NCBI GenBank assembly: GCA_903880005.1
Contig: CAIRNV010000256.1
Location: forward strand, 1 to 40,604
Direction of reading: 5' to 3'
DNA length: 40,604 nt
Origin: an uncultured Verrucomicrobiota bacterium
Lineage (GTDB): Bacteria; Verrucomicrobiota; Verrucomicrobiia; Limisphaerales; UBA9464
This document shows, one piece after another, positions 40,471-40,604 of the stretch. The notes below the pieces were generated by a model, which was given only the letters and a program-made list of their open reading frames with translations, was not told the DNA's origin and did not search any database. Every line of letters starts with the position of its first letter. Position 1 is the stretch's first letter. Position numbers and translations under genes: made by a program.

Positions 40471-40604
40471 TAAGGCTTTGGATCTTTCCGTGCCACGACG
40501 AACGCGTTGAACAGCCCGTATCGCAGCGGCGTGGCATTGAGCAGCCTGTCCAACCACCGCTGCACGTGGCGATCCGTGCACGCCGACAACTCGATCGTGC
40601 AGCC
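40470..40604 (-). CDS. C-terminal fragment of a protein, possibly a SAM-dependent methyltransferase (partial)
   Basis: The last 44 codons of a minus-strand gene that continues beyond the window; it is not in the ORF track because no start is present. The reading frame is open to the edge, ends RLLNATPLRYGLFNAFVVARKD-PKP, and stops at TAG 40470-40472. The final RYGLFNAFVVARK resembles the last beta-hairpin of Rossmann methyltransferases. This is a weak family hint from a short fragment. Its stop codon overlaps the end of repeat C. Confidence 0.55.
   Translation of the reverse strand, partial: GCTIELSACTDRHVQRWLDRLLNATPLRYGLFNAFVVARKDPKP

Noticed and set aside
1-40604. CRISPR arrays, tRNA/rRNA genes, prophage or integrative elements
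   Set aside because: No regularly spaced repeats, cloverleaf-like sequences, integrase, transposase or structural phage genes were seen. The dispersed repeats are palindromic and isolated.

Overview
This is a GC-rich bacterial window that looks chromosomal. Genes are densely packed on both strands, there is no gap over 300 bp without a gene, and no transposase, integrase, phage gene, tRNA, rRNA or CRISPR array was seen. The gene families suggest Verrucomicrobiota or a related PVC-group bacterium: many secreted hydrolases, a multihaem cytochrome next to a Lol-type ABC transporter, an HpnA-type epimerase, a large AsmA-like protein and weak Shine-Dalgarno signals. This lineage is an inference from gene content and was not tested by phylogeny. 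TonB-dependent receptor, AsmA-like and LolD/FtsX-like proteins indicate a Gram-negative envelope.

Layout. 1-4.6 kb: a minus-strand cluster of a VanZ-like protein, a small membrane protein, a FAD/GcvT demethylating dehydrogenase (dimethylglycine/sarcosine type) and a zinc alcohol dehydrogenase. 4.8-9.7 kb: a HAD-Nudix fusion, a convergent TonB-dependent receptor, panC and a YlbF-family protein. 9.7-15.9 kb: an MFS transporter (minus), then plus-strand genes for a membrane protein coupled to a winged-helix regulator, ispH, a halogenase-like flavoprotein and a PIN-PhoH ATPase. 16-19.5 kb: a secreted alpha/beta hydrolase, convergent with a Nudix hydrolase plus bifunctional NAD(P)HX repair enzyme. 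19.7-23.4 kb: an NtrC-type sigma-54 response regulator divergent from a secreted prolyl-oligopeptidase-like esterase. 23.5-29.4 kb: an apparent operon of an octahaem cytochrome c, LolD-like ATPase, FtsX-like permease, hpnA and a secreted beta-propeller protein. 29.4-30.9 kb: mogA and rplM-rpsI (minus), with a clear terminator and a good promoter. 31.1-40.3 kb: a secreted Sel1-like protein, AsmA-like protein, M20 dipeptidase, COG0523 GTPase, GIY-YIG protein and SGNH hydrolase. The last 135 bp hold the 3' end of another minus-strand gene, probably a methyltransferase.

The most unusual content is in the gaps between genes. At least three unrelated families of palindromic dispersed repeats occur, each with two good copies. 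(A) An 89-bp element at 4628-4716 and, inverted, at 9009-9097. (B) A GTGAGGGCAC-type hairpin pair at 17394-17462 and 38834-38901. (C) A MITE-like element with about 20-bp terminal inverted repeats: 165 bp at 40306-40470 and an 80-bp internally deleted form at 5870-5949. Several copies begin on or beside a stop codon. The 165-bp element fills exactly the space between two convergent stop codons, and a type B copy supplies the last codons of the GIY-YIG gene. Short remnants of the type C end (GGGACGATTCA) are scattered elsewhere. The other main leads are the HAD-Nudix fusion with an altered HAD motif I, the WxWxIP halogenase-like flavoprotein, the octahaem cytochrome operon, G-quadruplex-prone sequence around the ispH stop codon, and alternating G-rich and C-rich blocks inside single genes.
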